From Hemibagrus wyckioides (Eukaryota > Chordata > Actinopteri > Siluriformes > Bagridae), in assembly GCF_019097595.1 (NCBI RefSeq), contig NC_080717.1, forward strand, positions 13,324,336 through 13,388,335: DNA of 64,000 bases, written 5' to 3'. Made by a program: the position numbers and the translations under genes. Below, piece after piece: positions 15,301 through 27,158 of the stretch (positions within the stretch are counted from its first letter, which is position 1; each line of letters starts with the position of its first letter). Under the pieces are notes generated by a model. The model did not search any database and was not told the origin of the DNA. It worked only from the letters and a program-made list of their open reading frames with translations.

Positions 15301-15561
15301 AAACAATAACTATAATAGATAATAAAACAGAAACAATAACTATAATAGAGCAGAACGTACAAATGTGAACCAGTGCAAATGTTAAATTACAAATGCAACA
15401 TGCAGTGCAGATAAAACATTAACTGTTCATTAGTGGATCAGTTCAAATGCTTACAGTTCGATGTCAGAAGGTAAGAACCGGGTGCAATATGGCTGTCTGA
15501 GTTGTGTGTGTTGATGTACCGCATATGAACACAACAAAAAAAACATACATTAATGTCCAAG

Positions 15562-15875
15562 AACTCTAAAGGTTCTTGGTTGGTTCCTCAGTTAATTAAG
15601 GCTACAGCAGGGGCAGAGATTTCATCCAGTGATAGTCATTCTCACAAGTTGCTCATAATCTCACAAGTTTATGTTAAGATAACTGCACTTTGTGACAATA
15701 TACCATACAGCTATAGAAAGAAAATCACTAATAATTTGTAGTCACCCAGATTTGGATGGGTCACCTTTTGAGTCTAGTTCTTTTCGAGGTTTTTTCCTTG
15801 TATCATCTCAGTGACTTTTCCCTCGCCATCACTGCATTGCCTCTGGTTGCAAATTAGGGATAACGGTATAAATTA
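15562..15875 (+). repeat. 314-bp inverted repeat, left arm (L2-like 3' region)
   Basis: Sequence from actctaaaggttcttggttg to ggataacggtataaatt. Its reverse complement occurs at 17209-17522 with only about two differences visible by eye. The phrases gtcacccagatttggatggg and atcatctcagtgacttttcc mark the non-coding 3' part of an L2-clade LINE (compare 46520-46620). The open frames in both arms are shadows. Confidence 0.85.
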
Positions 15876-15904
15876 TATACATACAGTATAATATATATAG
15901 TATA

Positions 15905-16095
15905 ATATTGAAAATCTCTGGAATGTCATCAAGAGGAAGATGTGTGGTCACAAACCATCAAGTAAAGCTGAGCTGTTTGCTTTTTTTTGCAAAAAGAGTG
16001 GTATAAAGTTACCCAACAGCTATGTGAATGACTGGTGGAGAGCATTCCAAAACGCATGCAAATCAGGGTTATTCCACCAAATACCGATTTTTTAA
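15905..16095 (+). pseudogene. Tc1-like transposase C-terminal fragment
   Basis: The plus strand reads ENLWNVIKRKMCGHKPSSKA and ELFAFFCKK, then after frame slips pieces resembling VKLPNSYVNDWWRAFQNA and SGLFHQIPIF. This matches the end of fish Tc1 transposases, whose last residues follow a VESMPRRMKAVIKNQGYSTK-like stretch. Only the last fifth or so of the protein is present. Confidence 0.6.
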
Positions 16096-16159
16096 TGTTA
16101 TTTAGCCAAAGCATTAACACAATTTGTTTACAGATTATTTGCATTTTGCTTTTGTTTGG

Positions 16160-16290
16160 CATGGACTACACTAGATCACTGAACATGTGCTGTGATATCT
16201 GGCACCAAGATGTTAGCAGCAGATCATTTAAGTCCTGTAAGTTGCAAGGTGGGGCGTCCATGGATCGGACTTGTTTGTCCAACATATTCA
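16160..16290 (-). mobile_element. Fragment of the second Tc1 family
   Basis: About 130 bp (gcatggactacactagatca to gatcggacttgtttgtccaa) nearly matching 40260-40390, the 3' end of the Tc1-type element at 40.2-41.3 kb. It encodes, on the minus strand, part of the transposase C-terminus. No terminal repeat remains. Confidence 0.65.
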
Positions 16291-16381
16291 ATTCAATTTA
16301 TTTGTATAGCGCCTTTTACGATGGACATTGTCTCAAAGCAGCTTTACAAAAGATGATAAACAGAGAAAGGAGAGGGGAAAA

Positions 16382-16424
<43 letters not shown>

Positions 16425-16985
16425 AATTATTAAACTATTTTATCCTTATTTTATTTTATCCCTAATGAGCAATGGTGGCAAGGAAAAACTCCATGAGGAT
16501 AATATGAGGTGTATAGCTTGACAGAGAAAGACAGAGAGAAAAAGATATTAAGTATGCTTCTGATCATATGATGTTTAAAGACAACGTAGATTATGTGTAA
16601 AGTGCAGGCAGGGACTCCAGCAAGACTACCATAACTAAAAGGAAGAGCCAGAAGGTGACAGACATGAAGGCTTCCCGTCCAACCACTTCACAGTCAGCAA
16701 ACCTGAGCGACTTGTGAGGGTGGTAAGACATCCCAAACATCCCAGTACACCTAACACTCTATGCCCATGAACCTTCCAGATCTGCTCCTTTACCTAAGAA
16801 GACTATTTATTAAAAGCTTGACTAAACAAATATGTCTTCAGCCTAGACTTAAACATTGAGACTGTGTCTGAATCCCAAACACTAATTGGAAGGCTGTTCC
16901 ATAACTGTGGGGCTTTGAAAGAAAAAGCTCTGCCCCCTGCTGTACCTTTTCTACTTGAGGTCCTACCAAATAATAAATCTATGTA
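16285..16985 (-). mobile_element. L2-like LINE 3' end with (AAAT)n
   Basis: It starts with the reversed L2 terminus (ttcaattcaatttatttgta, tagcgccttttacgatggac, attgtctcaaagcagcttta) and continues with the standard tail phrases (gtgcaggcagggactccagc, ctgttccataactgtgggg). An (AAAT)n tract of about 11 repeats is at 16381-16425. No ORF. Confidence 0.7.
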
Positions 16986-17084
16986 TGTATCTATCTATGT
17001 ATGTATGTGTGAAGTATCTAACACTTGTAGAAATTACTAGCCAGGTCTTTAGTCAGCATCTACAGTCTCAGTCATTTGGATTAA

Positions 17085-17522
17085 CTGAATTCAATTTTAT
17101 ATTTGTACAGTGTTTTTAAAAATACAAATTGTCAAAAAAAAATCAGCTTTACAGAAATAGCATAATTAATTAAAAAAAAAAAATACAAATTCTGGATATA
17201 ATTTTTAAAATTTATACCGTTATCCCTAATTTGCAACCAGAGGCAATGCAGTGATGGCGAGGGAAAAGTCACTGAGATGATACAAGGAAAAAACCTCGAA
17301 AAGAACTAGACTCAAAAGGTGATCCATCCAAATCTGGGTGACTACAAATTATTAGTGATTTTCTTTCTATAGCTGTCTGGTATATTGTCACAAAGTGCAG
17401 TTATCTTAACATAAACTTGTGAGATTATGAGCAACTTGTGAGAATGACTATCACTGGATGAAATCTCTGCCCCTGCTGTAGCCTTAATTAACTGAGGAAC
17501 CAACCAAGAACCTTTAGAGTTT
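17085..17522 (-). mobile_element. L2-like 3' end forming the right arm of the inverted repeat
   Basis: 17209-17522 is the reverse complement of 15562-15875. Left of it, 17085-17208 is the reversed L2 terminus (attcaattttatatttgtac, agctttacagaaatagcat) with A/T runs. This copy keeps its 3' end; the left arm does not. Together the two arms flank about 1.3 kb of Tc1 and L2 debris. Confidence 0.75.
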
Positions 17523-18379
17523 ACATTTTTAGAGTGTAGTAAGCATAGCTGATCACATTCAATCAACTTCCTCTTCTATTGAGATAATTCAGACAGTGCC
17601 AAAAATTGCAACAACCATACACCTGCTGGTAAAGATTTTTTTTTATTTCTATTTATCTATTTTGTTAGTTAAGGCCTGTATTGAGAGTTATGTTCAAAAG
17701 TCACTTCTTTCACAAAGTTCTTCATATTCAGGGTTGAATTACCAGAAGAAGGATCACAATTTCTAAAGGATTTCAATTTCTAAATCACTACTTGCTTTGC
17801 CACAAATATAAATAAATAAATTAATTAATATACAAAATAAACTAAGAAAAGTAGAAGAGAGAAAATGCAGACAGAATGTAAGATCAGTGAAAGAGTAAGA
17901 TCATTGGAAGAGTGTGTTGCTTATGCATGACTGAAAAACACTGTAGCTACTCACTTATGATTATTAAAATTAAAATATTATAAATTAATATAAAATAATA
18001 CAAAATAAAAAATCACTTAATTTAAATTATTTAATTCTATTGTGGAAGAATGGTGTAATGGTGTCATAATATACTTAATTGACGTAAAGAAGTAACCTAT
18101 GCTTGGGATTGCTCTTTGCTCAAGAAAATTGTATGGTTCAAGGACAGTCATGCATAACTGAGAAACGCTTCACTTTTTGATGAACTCTGTCACATTCAAA
18201 CTGTCACACAAGTACATAGATATTTGTGAAGACTGGATACCAATTTGAGCAATTTCAATCAAGTATGAGATGTGAGATGGAATTAATTCAATTGATGTGT
18301 AATGTGACCCCTAAAAGATCACATGTAGTTTCTGTAGCACTTATTTGGAACTTTTGTACCTTTCAGTTTAAAGAAATGC
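17523..18379. other. AT-rich intron DNA
   Basis: No coding or repeat signature recognised, apart from short A/T-rich simple sequence near 17810-17840 and 17960-18030. Confidence 0.6.
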
Positions 18380-18396
18380 ATTGTTATTTTATGACA

Positions 18397-21164
18397 ATCT
18401 AGCCATGGGGTCACAGTCCAGTGACTTCTGTGCCGACTTCTGTGTCACAAGCCCGGATAATTAGAGAGGGTTGCGTCAGGAAGGGCATCTGGCATAAAAC
18501 ATTGCCAAATTTAACCATGCAAATCATCAGTAGTCTAAAATTCATACCGGATCAGTCAAGGCCCAGGTTAACAACGACCGCCATCGGCACCGTTGACCTA
18601 CAGGGCACTGGTGGAAATTGGGCTACTGTTGGTCGAAGAAGTAGAGGAGGAAGGAGAGTGCATAGACAGAGAGAGAAGAGGAAAGGTGAGAGTGTAGGAC
18701 TGAGAATAGGAACTCTGAATGTTGGTACTATGACAGGGAGAGGTAGAGGGCTGGCTGATATGATGGAGAGAAGGAAGGTGGATATACTGTATGTACAGGA
18801 GACCAGGTGGAAGGGTAGCAAGGCTCATAGTATAGGAGCAGGATTCAAGCTGTTTCATTATGGTGTGGATAGTAAGAGAAATGGGGTAGGTGTGGTCCTG
18901 AAGGAGGAGTTTGTGAGGAATGTTCTGGAGGTGATGAGAGTGTCAGACAGGGTGATGAGTCTGAAGTTGGAGATTGAAGGGGTGATGTTGAATGTTGTTA
19001 GTGGTTATGCCCCACAGGTAGGTTGTGAGTTAGAGGAGAAAGAGAGATTCTGGAGTGAATTAGATGAGGTAATGGGTGATAGGAGCAGATTTTAATGGAC
19101 ATTGGTGAGGAGAACACAGGTGATGAGGAGGTGATGGGCAAGTTTGGAATTAAGGAAAGGAACCTTGAAGGACATATGGTAGTGGACCTTGCTAAGAGGA
19201 TGGACATGGCTGTGGTTAACACTTATTTTCAGAAGAGGGAGGAGCATCAAGTGACTTACAAGAGTGGAGGTAGGAGCACACAGGTAGACTACATCCTATG
19301 TAGAAGAGGCAATCTGAAAGAGATTAGTGACTGTAAAGTGGTAGTGGGAGAGAGTGTAGCCAGACAGCATAGGATGGTGGTGTGTAGGATGACTTTGATG
19401 GTCTATAAGCAGAGGTCAAAGATAGAGATGGAGAAGAAAACCAAGTGGTGGAAGCTGAAAATGGAGGAATGTTGTGAGGAATTTAGACAGAAGTTGAGGC
19501 AGGCTCTGGGTGGTCAGGTAGTGCTGCCAGATGACTGGGAAACTACAGCAGAAGTGATCAGGGAGGCAGGAAGAAAGGTGCTGGGTGTGTCATCTGGAAG
19601 GAGGAAAGAAGATAAGGAGACTTGGTGGTGGAATGAGGAAGTTCATGATAGTATTCAAAGGAAGAGGTTAGCCAAGAAGAAGTGGGACATGGACAGGACT
19701 GAAGAGAATAGACAGGAATACAAGGAGTTACAGTGCAGAGTGAAGAGCGAGGTGTCTAAGGCCAAGCAGAAGGCATATGATGAGTTGTACACTAGGTTAG
19801 ACACTAGAGATGGAGAGAAGGACGACATCCTGGTGGAGGTCTGGAAGTGTCTAGGAGAGGCAGCAATGGAATTTTTAACTAGTCTGTTTAACAGGGTTTT
19901 AGAGAGTGAGAAGATGCCTGAGGAATGAAGAAGAAGTGTATTAGTGCCGATCTTTAAGAATAAGGGTGACGTGCAGAGTTGCAGCAACTATAGGAGGATA
20001 AAGTTGATGAGCCATACAATGAAGCTATGGGAAAGAGTAGTGGAAGCTAGGTTAAGGAAGGTAGTGGAAATTTGTGAGCAGCAGTATGGCTTCATGCCCA
20101 GAAAGAGCACAACAGATGCAATTTGTGCTCTGAGAATGTTGATGGAGAAGTATAGGGATGGTCAGAGAGAGTTCCACTGTGTGTTTGTAGACTTGGAGAA
20201 AGCATATGACAGGGTGCCAAGAAAGAGCTGTGGTACTGTATGAGGAAGTCAGGAATAGTAGAGAAGTATGTCAGAGTGGTGCGGATATGAGAGGAGCAGG
20301 ACAGGGGTGAGGTGTGCTGTAGGGCAGACAGAGGAGTTCAGAGTGGAGGTGGGACTGCATCAGGGATCGGCTCTGAGCCGCTTCCTGTTTGCTATGGTGA
20401 TGGACCAGTTGTCAGAGGAGGTCAGACTGGAGTCTCCTTGGACAATGATGTTTGCAGATGACATTGTGATCTGCAGGGAGCAGGTGGAGGAAAACCTGGA
20501 GAGGTGGAGGTTTGCGCTGGAGAGAAGAGGAATGAAAGTCAGTCGTAGTAGGACTGAGTACGTGTGTGAATGACAGGGAGGGAAGTGGAACAGTAAGATT
20601 ACAGGTAGAAGAGGTGAAGAAGGTACAGGAGTTTAAGTACTTGGGGTCAACAGTCCAGAGTAATGGAGAGTGTGGGAAAGAGGTAAAGAAGCGAGTGCAG
20701 GCAGGTTGGAATGGGTGGAGAAAGGTGTCGGGAGTTCTATGTGATAGAAAAATTTCAGCGAGAATCAAGGGGAAGGTGTACAGGACAGTGGTGAGACCAG
20801 CCATGCTGTATGGTTTAGAGACAGTATCACTGAGACAGAGACAGGAGTCAGAGCTGGAGGTAGCAGAGCTGAAGATGTTGAGGTTCTCTTTGGGAGTGAC
20901 AAGGTTGGACAGGATTAGGAACGAGTACATCAGAGGGATGGCTCATGTCGGACGTTTGGGGGACAAAGTTAGAGAGGCCAGATTAAGATGGTTTGGACAT
21001 GTGGAGGAAAAGAGGAAGGCCAAAGAGGAGGTATATGGATGTAATAAATGAGGATATGAAGCTAGTGGGTGTAAGTGTTGAGGATGCAGAAGATAGGGAT
21101 AGATGGAGAGAGATGATTCGCTGTGGCGACCCCTGAAGGGAAAAGCCAAAAGAAGAAGAAGAAG
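18397..21164 (+). mobile_element. RTE-like LINE, complete-ended but internally decayed
   Basis: A 17-bp target duplication (attgttattttatgaca) is exact at 18380-18396 and 21165-21181. Domains in order: endonuclease (IGTLNVGTMTGRGRGLADMM, ILYVQETRWKG, GYAPQ, then IGADFNG after a frame slip near 19080, VDYILCRR near 19300), linker, and reverse transcriptase (VPIFKNKGDVQSCSNYRRIK at about 19945, FVDLEKAYDRVP near 20190, GLHQGSALS near 20350, MMFADDIV at about 20447), then a C-terminal part to about 21050. It ends ctgtggcgacccctgaaggg and (AAG)n. Defects: frameshifts near 19080, 20225 and 20290, a TGA for Trp at 19926, and an apparent internal deletion near 19825 where GEKDDILVEVWK joins abruptly. 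The non-LTR clade call is by motif resemblance. Confidence 0.85.
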
Positions 21165-21691
21165 ATTGTTATTTTATGACATTTTGTTGTTTTTAACATC
21201 ATACTTTGTGCTCATAATGGAAGACACAAGCTCTTTTCTGGGTAAAGCAGTTTTCATAGGTGCTATGTAAGGCAGATTATAAAGCATTCATTAATGGATA
21301 TCAGCTGCATATGCTAATAAATTTTGGGATGCACAAAACAGGCAGCCCACAAGAGGAAATTGAAAGTGTGCCTCTTTTTCTGATCTGCTGATTTCATATG
21401 AGATGCTAATTTTTCTTTTCTAGCCATTTTATATCAGTAGTCTTAAATACAGTATGTCCATTGTATTAGACAGGGATAGTCTTTTATTAATGTAAAAATC
21501 TCTTCAAGAAAACACCTTCTAGCCCAGATATTAGGCTCTATCACAATGTCTGCTCTCTCTTTCCCAAACAGACAGCTTGACAGTGCAGATTTCTCCTTGC
21601 ATAACTGTATTGTTACATTTATGGAAAACTAACAAACCATGATACAAAAGATGAAGTAAAAACACAAAAATTAGAAAAGGTTATGGTAAAC

Positions 21692-22035
21692 AGACCAACC
21701 AACACACAGTGGAACAAACAGTTGCAAGACAAAGGCAGCGTGAAACACTGAAACTTAAATAAGATAAATAATAAGCAAATACAAAACAGGTGAGTATGAT
21801 TATGTTAAAAAAGGGAAACATATCACATGAAGTACTAAAAAAAGAACTTCCAAAATGTGTACAGGGTTGCCTTGGGTGATCTGGTGAGGAAATGTGTGCT
21901 GTGGTAGACAGAACCACTAACACACAGTGACAGCAACAATTGCAAAGCAAAGACAGAGTGAAACAAAAAACTTAAATAAGGTGAATAATGAAAAAAAACA
22001 GAACAGTTGAAAATGATGGCAAACACAATGATACC
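21692..22035. repeat. Two imperfect direct repeats, period about 210 bp
   Basis: A stretch around aacacacagtggaacaaaca, caagacaaaggcagcgtgaaac and acttaaataagataaataat recurs about 210 bp later as aacacacagtgacagcaaca, caaagcaaagacagagtgaaac and acttaaataaggtgaataat. An old local tandem duplication; function unknown. Confidence 0.7.
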
Positions 22036-22169
22036 TCTGTTACGGTCTCCCCTGTACACAACACCTACTATACCTGGTTGCACATAAACCATTAAATCAT
22101 TTCAGAAAAATGCTTCCCACAGTATAACAGAGCCACCATTATTTTCCTTTACTTTGCTACCCATCTGAA

Positions 22170-22440
22170 TGTGCAGTGGGGTCCAAAAGTCTGAGATCAC
22201 AAGTAAATATGCTGTTTGGCATTATTTTTCAAATTAACACCAATGTTTTTATTACAAATTATGTTACCTGCAATAAATAGATTTTTTAAAAAAAAGGAGA
22301 ATCGAAAGGAGAAAAGAAGAAATATTTACATGAATTTCAGAATTTTTTTGTTTTTGGTATGTCCCCCTTTTGCTTTAATGATAGTGCATACTCAGTCTGA
22401 CGCAGACTCCAATAGTTTGTGTTAAACTTAATGATCCAAG
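22170..22440 (+). mobile_element. Possible Tc1-like left-end fragment
   Basis: cagtggggtccaaaagtctg near 22174 resembles the terminal repeat of a Tc1-type family (CAGTGG...AAAAGTCTGAGA). The following aacaccaatgtttttattac is also typical of that family. No transposase part was found. Confidence 0.4.
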
Positions 22441-22725
22441 TTACCGTCAAAACAACAATTCTATAGCCAGGCATTTTTAAAACTTCATTTAAAGTAGTGC
22501 ATCTGACAGTTTTTAAATTTGTTCTGTTTGATGGTAAGCTTTGTGTTTTAATACTTCATTGCTGGGTTTGATAAACGTTCCAAAGAACCTCAAAATGTTT
22601 ACTCTAAACATCTAGTCAGTTTTGTGCCATTTTTTTTCACCACTAAAAAAATCTCTCTTTATTGACTTATAGTAGAGCAAGCACTGAATAGCTCATGGCT
22701 TCTATTACTTTCTGCTCATAAGAAT

Positions 22726-22944
22726 GTTGTTGTTTAATTTTTCGGCTGCTCCTTGTGTGTGAGGGGGTCGCCACAGCGGACCAACTTGTCCGCACAGGTT
22801 TTATGCCGGATTCCCTTCCTGACGCAACCCTCCCATTTTATCTGGGCTTGGGGCCGGTGGCTGGGGTTTGGGCATTGGCTGGGAATTGAACCTGGGCCTT
22901 CCGCATGGTAGGCAAGAAACCTACTACTGAGCTACCAGTGCCTT
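22726..22944 (-). mobile_element. Second copy of the tRNA-Gly-derived SINE
   Basis: Reverse-oriented copy of the SINE at 9975-10193, also 219 bp. It has the B box (ggttcaattcc on the minus strand), the body gagggttgcgtcaggaaggg and a gtccgctgtggcgaccccct tail. A 17-bp target duplication (tttctgctcataagaat) is exact at 22709-22725 and 22945-22961. This copy includes ccggccccaagcccagataa, nearer to the LINE at 18451-18460 than the first copy. Confidence 0.9.
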
Positions 22945-23726
22945 TTTCTGCTCATAAGAATATATACACACATACTTTTTTAGCTCTTTCAAGTCTTGTG
23001 AAATCTGAAACTCATACTGGTTCTCTTTTTTAAAAACTGATTTTACATCATAGCCCCAGTGTGTTTGGTAAGTTCTTGTATTATACTGTAGAGCACCCAT
23101 CTGTGGACTAGCCATGGACCTTCTCACATGACTTTATGATAAATGAGTAGTTGATTATAATCTAGTATTCATGACAGCCAAGAGATTAACAAGCAGTCGT
23201 ACAACCAATTGTAAATTTACCTTTGATCTATAAAAAAAAGGAAGGACCAGATTTAAAATGCTCAGATTAAATTTGAAAGCTTATATTTGATATTAATCCT
23301 TATTATAAACAGCATTATTGAACAGTGGCAGCTTGGTGGATCCCACCTTGTTATCTGTAACTCAGAGCCAAAACTGCCCTGATGCCACTGTATCCTGATG
23401 ATGTAAATAAGGATGACAGTTATGTTAAATCTATTATGATAATGGGATTATTATGATATTCTGTAATCTCTGTTGCCCAGAGTAATATTGTCAACCAAGC
23501 CCATGCCTGACTGGAGCCTAGCAACTCTGTCTTTTAGAGGGGTTATTCTGTACTGCACTATGTGTGCTTGCTGTGCATAATTAGACAGCTAAACACTCAG
23601 AAGAAGAGCAGAAAGAAGACCCAGGCATGGAGGTAAGAGTCAGTCCTTTTATTTGAATCTGAGCAGTCATATGGACTCCCTACTGATTCTGTGAAACTGA
23701 ATTGACAACCAACAGAGCAGTTGGTG

Positions 23727-23957
23727 GGGCGGTGGTGGCTTAAGTGGTTAAGGCTCTGGGTCATTGACCAGAAGATCAGGGGTTGAAGCCTCAGCACCGC
23801 CAAGTTGCCACTGTTGGGCCCTAGAGCAAGGCCCTTAATCCTCTCTGCTCCAGGGGCACTGTATCATGGCTGACCCCGCGCACTGACCACAACATACAAG
23901 GATGGGAAAGAAAGAATTTCACCGTGCTGTAATGTATATGTGACAAATAAAGGCTAT
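23727..23957 (+). mobile_element. V-SINE-like retroposon
   Basis: A tRNA-like head with an A-box-like tggcttaagtgg and a B-box-like gggttgaagcc. The body reads ccgccaagttgccactgttg, ggccctagagcaaggccctt and aatcctctctgctccagggg, matching the conserved part of fish V-type SINEs. The end is gtaatgtatatgtgacaaat aaa. Target duplications are not clear. Confidence 0.75.
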
Positions 23958-24639
23958 TAAAAAATAGTTTTTAAACTAGTACAAAGACTAGTAAATAATA
24001 CCAGTATGTAAATATGTAAACATTGTAACTAATGTAAATAATGTACATAGAATGATTCAAATGAACATAAAGAGCTTTATATCCTTAGTATTGGCTATAC
24101 AAAATAGAAAAGCACTAGCATCTGGCCTAGTTAGCATAAAATGTTGTTGAGCTGCTTATGTTACACAGCATCACAAAGTGTATAAATCACCAAATATAAA
24201 GTCCCCAAGTAAAAGTAACATAAACTAACAATATTTATTCACAAGCAAAGCTTCTGAGCTTCTGGTGAGAGTCATGACCATTGTTCCACTTTCACACAAG
24301 GAGGTCCTGTGCTCAGAAATGGTCAGTGCATGGGCAGGTGTGTCAGTGTTTTAGTCTTTGTTCAGTGACAATGTTTTTTTTTTATATCCACTGTTCTAGG
24401 TAGGGGTGTCCAATTAACCTTCCACTTAGGACTTGTTTGGCTAGTTTGGTTTTTGGTTGCTATTCTGCTTGTGGTGTTTGATGTTTGGGCTTGTGTGGCA
24501 TGATGTTAAAAGGTGTTTTAATGTAATTCAGTACAGTGTTATTGATGTATGATATAAAACATTCATACAAACATTATTACCTTGTGCTTTGCTGCTCATT
24601 TCTGCTTATTTGCATTGCTTCTCTGTTTTGTGTGTGTGT

Positions 24640-24641
24640 GT

Positions 24642-24683
<42 letters not shown>

Positions 24684-24906
24684 CATGTTCCAATATATCT
24701 GTTACTTGAAAAATGTGTAGACTCAAGCAAAAGGCACCATGTTCGAATTTTTCAAAAATAGAGATGCAAATATCAGGAAATTAAAACTTTAGACCTCTGA
24801 AATTCAGACCTATCATCTTACATGCATCTTTTGATCTCAAACCCAAATGTCTTTAAATCATTGTCAAACAAAAGAACTGGCATTCAAATACTTTTGAATG
24901 GGACTG
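24640..24906. repeat. (GA)n tract and Tc1-like right end
   Basis: A (GA)n run of about 18 repeats lies at about 24645-24680. From about 24820 to 24906 the phrases ttttgatctcaaacccaaat and caaatacttttgaatgggac tgta resemble the right end of a fish Tc1 family whose terminus begins CAGTCCCNTCCAAAAGTATT when read inward. Only this end is seen. Confidence 0.5.
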
Positions 24907-25239
24907 TATGTATGCCATAACCAAACCCCCCTGCACTACCACCACCATCACCAGCCACATACACACACACACACACAGATACAATAATGTTAATACTTGC
25001 TTTCTGAATGTGACATACTATATATATTCCATAAAAATTCTTATTCTCTTTGCTTTACAACTGCCTACAGTATATACCAGATCCAGCTTTCAAATCCACT
25101 CATTTGTAATATTTGCCTCTACTCTTTTCTTTATTGTAAAAATCTACCCTTATTTTGTGCTTCATCTAGAGACTAATATTGCAAAGCATGTATTTATTTA
25201 TTTTCTTTTCAAAAATGCTATCATGATTTTTCCATTTGG

Positions 25240-25282
<43 letters not shown>

Positions 25283-25285
<3 letters not shown>

Positions 25286-27158
25286 GTGGTGCTTGCTATG
25301 CAAAGCACAGTATTACTGTTCGTCGTACGTATTAGTGGTGCTTGCTATGCAAAGCATCACTATTACTATTCCTCATACGTATTAGTGGTGCTTGCTATGC
25401 AAAGCACACTATTACTATTCCTCATACTTATTATAGTTAGTGGTGCTTGCTATGCAAAGCATCACTATTACTATTCCTCATACTTATTATTATTAGTGGT
25501 GCTTGCTATGCAAAGCACACTATTACTATTCCTCATACTTATTATTATTAGTGGTGCTTGCTATGCAAAGCACACTTTTACTATTCCTCATACTTATTGG
25601 TGGTGCTTGCTATGCAAAGCATCACTATTACTATTCCTCATACTTATTAGTGGTGCTTGAAAAGCATCACTATTACTATTCCTCATACTTATTAGTGGTG
25701 CTTGAAAAGCATCACTATTACTATTCCTCATACTTATCAGTGGTGCTTGAAAAGCATCACTATTATTATTCCTCATACTTATTATAGTTAGTGGTGCTTG
25801 CTATGCAAAGCATCACTATTATTATTCCTCATACTTATTATAGTTAGTGGTGCTTGCTATGCAAAGCATCACTATTATTATTCCTCATACTTATTATAGT
25901 TAGTGGTGCTAGCTATGCAAAGCATCACTATTACTATTCCTCATACTTATTATTATTAGTGGTGCTTGCTATGCAAAGCATCACTATTACTATTCCTCAT
26001 ACTTATTATTAGTGGTGCTTGCTATGCAAAGCATCACTATTACTATTCCTCATACTTATTAGTGGTGCTTGCTATGCAAAGCATCACTATTACTATTCCT
26101 CATACTTATTAGTGGTGCTTGAAAAGCATCACAATTACTATTCCTCATACTTATTAGTGGTGCTTGCTATGCAAAGCACACTATTACTATTCGATGGACT
26201 TATTGTTAGTGGTGCTTGCTATGCAAAGCACACTATTACTATTCGATGGACTTATTAGTGGTGCTTGCTATGCAAAGCATCACTATTACTATTCGATGGA
26301 CTTATTATTAGTGGTGCTTGAAAGGCATAACTATTATTATTCCTCATACTTATTAGTGGTGCTTGCTATGCAAAGCACACTATTACTATTCGACGGACTT
26401 ATTATTATTAGTGGTGCTTCCTATACAAAGCACACTATTACTATTCGACGGACTTATTAGTGGTGCTTGAAAAGCATCACTGTTACTATTCGACGGACTT
26501 ATTAGTGGTGCTTGCTATGCAAAGCATCACTATTACTGTTTGACGGACTTCTTATTAGTGGTGCTTGAAAAGCATCACTATTACTATTCGATGGACTTAT
26601 TAGTGGTGTTTGCTATGCAAAGCATCACTATTACTATTCAATGGACTTATTATTAGTGGTGCTTGAAAAGCATCACTATTATTATTCCTCATACTTATTA
26701 GTGGTGCTTGCTATGCAAAGCACACTATTACTATTCGACGGACTTATTATTATTAGTGGTGCTTGCTATACAAAGCACACTATTACTATTCGACGGACTT
26801 ATTAGTGGTGCTTGAAAAGCATCACTATTACTATTCGATGGACTTGTTAGTGGTGCTTGCTATGCAAAGCATCACTATTACTATTCGACGGATTTCTTAT
26901 TAGTGGTGCTTGAAAAGCATCACTATTACTATTCAATGGACTTATTATAATTAGTGGTGCTTGAAAAGCATCACTATTACTATTCCTCATTCTTATTATA
27001 GTTAGTGGTGCTTGAAAAGCATCACTATTATTATTCGACGGACTTACTATTATTATTATTATTAGTGGTGCTTGCTATGCAAAGCACACTATTACTATTC
27101 GATGGACTTAATTGTGGTGCGTGAAAAGCATCACTTACTATTAGACGGACTTATTATA
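25283..27158 (+). repeat. Minisatellite of about 37 hairpin-forming units (45-58 bp)
   Basis: The typical unit is attagtggtgcttgctatgc, then aaagcatcactattactatt, then cctcatactt. GTGGTGCTT and AAGCATCAC are near-perfect inverse complements, so each unit can fold into a hairpin. Unit types differ in loop (long gcttgctatgcaaagc, short gcttgaaaagc), in the right stem (atcac or acac) and in the linker (cctcatac in the left half, cgatgga or cgacgga in the right half). Units 21-27 (26308-26653) and 28-33 (26654-26951) repeat the same order of types, a higher-order repeat of about 300-346 bp. A (TTA)n tract (25240-25284) leads in. Long open frames across it come from the repeat, not from a gene. 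Confidence 0.95.

Noticed and set aside
15553..17566. A duplicated small gene (identical 60-70 residue ORFs in opposite orientation)
   Set aside because: Both lie in the inverted repeat of L2-type non-coding sequence; identity reflects the DNA repeat, not a protein.
18552..18858. Minus-strand ORFs rich in Ser, Pro and Leu opposite the RTE-like LINE
   Set aside because: Antisense of purine-rich LINE coding sequence.
24908..25787. A long repetitive protein (250 residues of repeated VLAMQSTLLLFLIL-like segments)
   Set aside because: The open frame is a by-product of the minisatellite unit lacking stops in one frame; there is no start context, splice logic or conservation.
25283..27158. CRISPR array
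   Set aside because: Units are contiguous near-identical tandem repeats without unique spacers, in eukaryotic sequence.
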